Shown in pieces: positions 31,279 through 33,654 of a stretch of 33,654 bases of DNA. Under the pieces are notes generated by a model that was not told the origin of the DNA, did no database searches, and saw only the letters and a list, made by a program, of their open reading frames with translations. The translations under genes were made by a program, and so were the position numbers. The DNA comes from Halomarinibacterium sp034670265 (GTDB lineage: Bacteria > Bacteroidota > Bacteroidia > Flavobacteriales > Flavobacteriaceae): NCBI GenBank assembly GCA_034670265.1, contig JAXMNU010000008.1:1-33654 (forward strand), in the 5' to 3' direction. The stretch's first letter is position 1, and each line of letters starts with the position of its first letter.

Positions 31279-32430
31279 ATGAAAACCTTGAAAACACTCC
31301 TCATTATCACACTATCTCTTTCTTTTTTTGCTTGTAAAGCAGATGAAAGAAAAAAAGTAGCATTTACAGAACCTATGGAATTGGCACCGCCAGTTTCAAA
31401 ACATTCCATTAAAGTAGCCTTATTACTTGACACAAGTAATAGTATGGATGGGCTAATTGATCAAGCCAAAGCACAACTTTGGGAAATTGTAAATGAATTA
31501 TCATACGCTAAATGTAAACATGAACAGCCCAATTTGGAAATTGCCCTTTATGAATACGGTAATGATCGTTTAAGTGCTCGAGATAATTATTTAAGAAAGA
31601 TACTCGGCTTTACAAGTGATCTGGATGACATTTCAAAAGAATTGTTTTCCCTTACTACCAATGGAGGAAGCGAATACTGTGGCGCTGTAATTTCGGCTTC
31701 ATTATCGCAACTGGATTGGGGAAATGATGCAGATGATCTTAAAATGATTTTTATTGCAGGGAACGAACCTTTTACTCAAGGAAAAATAGATTATCGGGAT
31801 GCAGCAAATATGGCAAAGGAAAAAGATGTGGTTGTAAATACTATTTTTTGTGGTGACTATACCCACGGAATCGACACCAAATGGAAAGACGGTGCTCAAC
31901 TAGCCTATGGTGATTATATGGCAATAAATCATAATCAGCAAACCGTTCATATACCATCTCCCTACGATGATTTAATTCTTCAATTAAACATCCAATTAAA
32001 CGGAACTTATATTCCGTATGGTCGCTACGGAAGAGAAAAAGTTGCTGTTCAAGAAATGCAAGATGCAAATGCTGAAGAATATAGCAAAGCCAATGCCGTA
32101 AGCCGAACCGTCTCAAAAGGGTCTCATTTTTATAACAATAGTACTTGGGATTTGGTAGATGCTGAAAAAGAAGCAGACTTTAGCTATGATACATTGAAAA
32201 AAGAAGACTTACCTGAAAATCTTCAAGGAAAATCAAAAGCTGAAATTAAAGCCTATGTTCAGAAGCAAAAGAAAGAAAGAGAACGTATTCAAACTGAGAT
32301 TGCAAAACTCAATGAGCAGAGAAGAGCATTTATTGCAAACGAAAAAAAGAATACCGACAATGGTTTAGAAAGTGCCATGATTGAAGCACTTAAAAAACAA
32401 GCAAAGAAGAAAAACTACACTTGGAATTAA
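31279..32430 (+). CDS. vWA-domain lipoprotein
   Basis: A 383-residue predicted lipoprotein: hydrophobic signal with lipobox F-F-A-C, Cys19. A von Willebrand factor A domain starts near residue 43; the MIDAS first loop is D-T-S-N-S-M (D51, S53, S55), and T-T-N-G-G-S-E-Y may supply the MIDAS Thr. The usual third-loop Asp is not obvious (A-G-N-E-P-F may substitute). Extra Cys are present in the domain. After about 290 the protein becomes a K/E/Q-rich helical tail ending K-K-K-N-Y-T-W-N. It is divergent from the LytS/LytTR operon and is its likeliest target. Metal-dependent protein binding at the envelope is predicted; the partner is unknown. Confidence 0.88.
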   Translation: MKTLKTLLIITLSLSFFACKADERKKVAFTEPMELAPPVSKHSIKVALLLDTSNSMDGLIDQAKAQLWEIVNELSYAKCKHEQPNLEIALYEYGNDRLSARDNYLRKILGFTSDLDDISKELFSLTTNGGSEYCGAVISASLSQLDWGNDADDLKMIFIAGNEPFTQGKIDYRDAANMAKEKDVVVNTIFCGDYTHGIDTKWKDGAQLAYGDYMAINHNQQTVHIPSPYDDLILQLNIQLNGTYIPYGRYGREKVAVQEMQDANAEEYSKANAVSRTVSKGSHFYNNSTWDLVDAEKEADFSYDTLKKEDLPENLQGKSKAEIKAYVQKQKKERERIQTEIAKLNEQRRAFIANEKKNTDNGLESAMIEALKKQAKKKNYTWN

Positions 32431-32436
32431 AAAAGC

Positions 32437-32479
32437 AGCCCCAGTTCCCTGAGCGAAGTCGAAGGGCGGGGCTTTTTTT
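32437..32479 (+). terminator. Intrinsic terminator containing dispersed repeat copy 2
   Basis: The outer stem AGCCCC (32437-32442)/GGGGCT (32468-32473) is followed by a seven-T tract (32473-32479). Inside it is CCCT-GAGCGAAGTCGA-AGGG (32447-32466), a second hairpin related to the element at 28110-28133. The T-tract overlaps the stop codon of the convergent PorP/SprF gene. Confidence 0.75.
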
Positions 32480-33500
32480 ATTTTGTGTTGGGACGTAACA
32501 TCCCGTTGTATCTCATGTCTTGTGACCAACTTCTATAATTTCCTTCTAAGAAATTGTATCCTATGGTTAACTGGTGAAATCCTCCTTTTTGAAGGCGAAC
32601 ATTACCCGTTTGATAAGAATAGGTGTATGCTACAACAAACTTGTTATAATTAACTCCTACTACCGGAGTGATATATTGTAGCTGTTGATCTTTAATTTCA
32701 GTACCGTCTAAATATTCAGCCCCATCAAAGCTTCTTCTATAAGAAATTCCTCCCCAAATTCTCCCAAAATCCATGCTTCTAAACGCCTTAAAGTTTACAT
32801 CGATAGATTGCTCATTAGTACGCTCTTTCCAAATAAATAAAAAGGATGGTTCATACGTCCAAATTCCGTAGGTAGTAGAAATACCATAAGAAGCTGCTAA
32901 ATTATAAGCTCTTTGATTGTTTGATTCTAATTCTTCAGTAAATAAATTTCTATTTCTGAAAAGTAAATTCTTCACCGTAAAATGCGCCTGAAAATCTAAA
33001 AAATTATAGGACATTCCAGCATCAACATTGAAATATGAGGTACTCTGAACGATACCTGCAATAATAGGATCAAAGTCATTTGGGTCAAAATTAGTTTCAT
33101 CAAGTTTTGATTGTATAAGTCCTGCACTTAATCCAAAGGAGAGTTGATTTAAATCATACTTACTTCTAGAAAACATTATATGGTGAGCATACGTTAAATA
33201 CCCCCCAACTTGCGAATGATACCCATTTTGATCATTAAAAACGATAGCACCAATTCCTGCACGGTCTCCCAATCTTGTATGGTAGCTTAACGTTTGCACA
33301 TTAGGAGCTTCATTTTGATCAAACCATTGCTGCCTTGCCGTAAGCCTTACTTTACCATAAGAGTATGACCCCGCCATAGATGGATGTAGTAAGTAAAGAT
33401 TATCTGCAAAATAATCTGAATAAGTGGGTATCCCATCTTGTGCATACATAAATGAGGTACACAAAAATAGTAGACTTAGGTATGTATTTCTTATTTTCAT
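32478..33500 (-). CDS. PorP/SprF-family type IX secretion outer-membrane protein
   Basis: A 340-residue protein with a signal peptide ending M-Y-A before Q. The mature start D-G-I-P-T-Y-S-D-Y-F-A-D-N-L-Y-L-L-H-P-S-M-A-G is the family hallmark, and the rest has barrel-like alternating strands (for example G-A-I-V-F-N-D-Q-N-G-Y-H-S-Q). PorP/SprF proteins help export or anchor T9SS type B substrates, as SprF does for SprB. It starts 13 nt after the stop of a type B substrate gene, its probable cargo. Confidence 0.93.
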   Translation of the reverse strand: MKIRNTYLSLLFLCTSFMYAQDGIPTYSDYFADNLYLLHPSMAGSYSYGKVRLTARQQWFDQNEAPNVQTLSYHTRLGDRAGIGAIVFNDQNGYHSQVGGYLTYAHHIMFSRSKYDLNQLSFGLSAGLIQSKLDETNFDPNDFDPIIAGIVQSTSYFNVDAGMSYNFLDFQAHFTVKNLLFRNRNLFTEELESNNQRAYNLAASYGISTTYGIWTYEPSFLFIWKERTNEQSIDVNFKAFRSMDFGRIWGGISYRRSFDGAEYLDGTEIKDQQLQYITPVVGVNYNKFVVAYTYSYQTGNVRLQKGGFHQLTIGYNFLEGNYRSWSQDMRYNGMLRPNTK

Positions 33501-33513
33501 AATTAACTATTAT

Positions 33514-33654
33514 CTATCGTTTAATTGTAAAATGTCCTGTAAAAGTTTTGTTCGTTTCGTCTTCTGTATACTCTACTCTAAACCAGTAATCACTCGATGG
33601 CAGTGGTGACCCATTGTAGGTGCCATCCCACCCCTCTCCACTTGGGCTTATCTG
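33514..33654 (-). CDS. C-terminus of a T9SS type B sorting-domain protein (partial)
   Basis: The last 46 codons and TAG stop of a gene entering from the right edge. The residues W-D-G-T-Y-N-G-S-P-L-P-S-S-D-Y-W-F and the end G-H-F-T-I-K-R match the gliding-motility-associated C-terminal domain (type B CTD), which directs outer-membrane passage by T9SS. The rest of the protein, usually a large adhesin or enzyme, is outside the window. It is co-transcribed with the PorP/SprF gene downstream. Confidence 0.9.
   Translation of the reverse strand, partial: QISPSGEGWDGTYNGSPLPSSDYWFRVEYTEDETNKTFTGHFTIKR

Overview
The window is a stretch of chromosome from a member of the Bacteroidota, almost certainly class Flavobacteriia. 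It is AT-rich by eye. Promoters repeatedly show the Bacteroidota TANNTTTG -7 element, often with an upstream TTG or TTTG. Several genes start without ATG, and exported proteins tend to end their signal peptide in A-Q. Type IX secretion (T9SS) parts are spread through the window: a PorG/DUF6089 protein, a PorP/SprF protein and a type B sorting domain. I saw no insertion sequence, prophage, CRISPR array or rRNA. Most genes are core housekeeping genes.

Layout. 1-2001 (-) is the N-terminal 667 residues of a large DUF11-type surface protein that runs off the left edge. A 584-bp AT-rich intergenic region follows. 2586-3186 (+) holds a 42-residue lipoprotein overlapped out of frame by a four-helix membrane protein. 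3253-3446 (-) is a tRNA-Gly/tRNA-Leu pair with its own promoter. Then come mutS (-), a SpoU/TrmH RNA methyltransferase (+), a folK-deoxynucleoside kinase fusion (-), a queuosine-precursor transporter plus an AsmA-like protein (+), a DUF2797 zinc protein (-), a GH3-fold protein and a 62-residue lipoprotein (both +).

14138-19521 (-) is a proteostasis and cofactor block: pdxJ, an alpha/beta hydrolase and a YvlD-type membrane protein form one run; tig has its own promoter and terminator; clpP and clpX follow. 19606-27571 (+) is the envelope-biogenesis cluster: a CBS/ACT-like protein, nadK, porG, uppS, bamA, two OmpH/Skp chaperones and, after a strong terminator, murI. It joins lipid-carrier synthesis (UppS), peptidoglycan precursor supply (MurI), outer-membrane assembly (BamA and Skp) and T9SS (PorG).

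27572-32430 holds a gamma-carbonic-anhydrase-like protein and a LytTR response regulator with its sensor kinase (all -), divergent from a vWA-domain lipoprotein (+). The 202-bp region between the kinase and the vWA gene has two similarly built promoters sharing an exact 11-bp sequence, plus an 8-bp direct repeat phased at 21 bp. This is the best candidate here for an undescribed signalling unit. The right edge holds a PorP/SprF gene just downstream of the C-terminus of a T9SS type B substrate.

All functions are read from sequence motifs and family knowledge; no database search was run.
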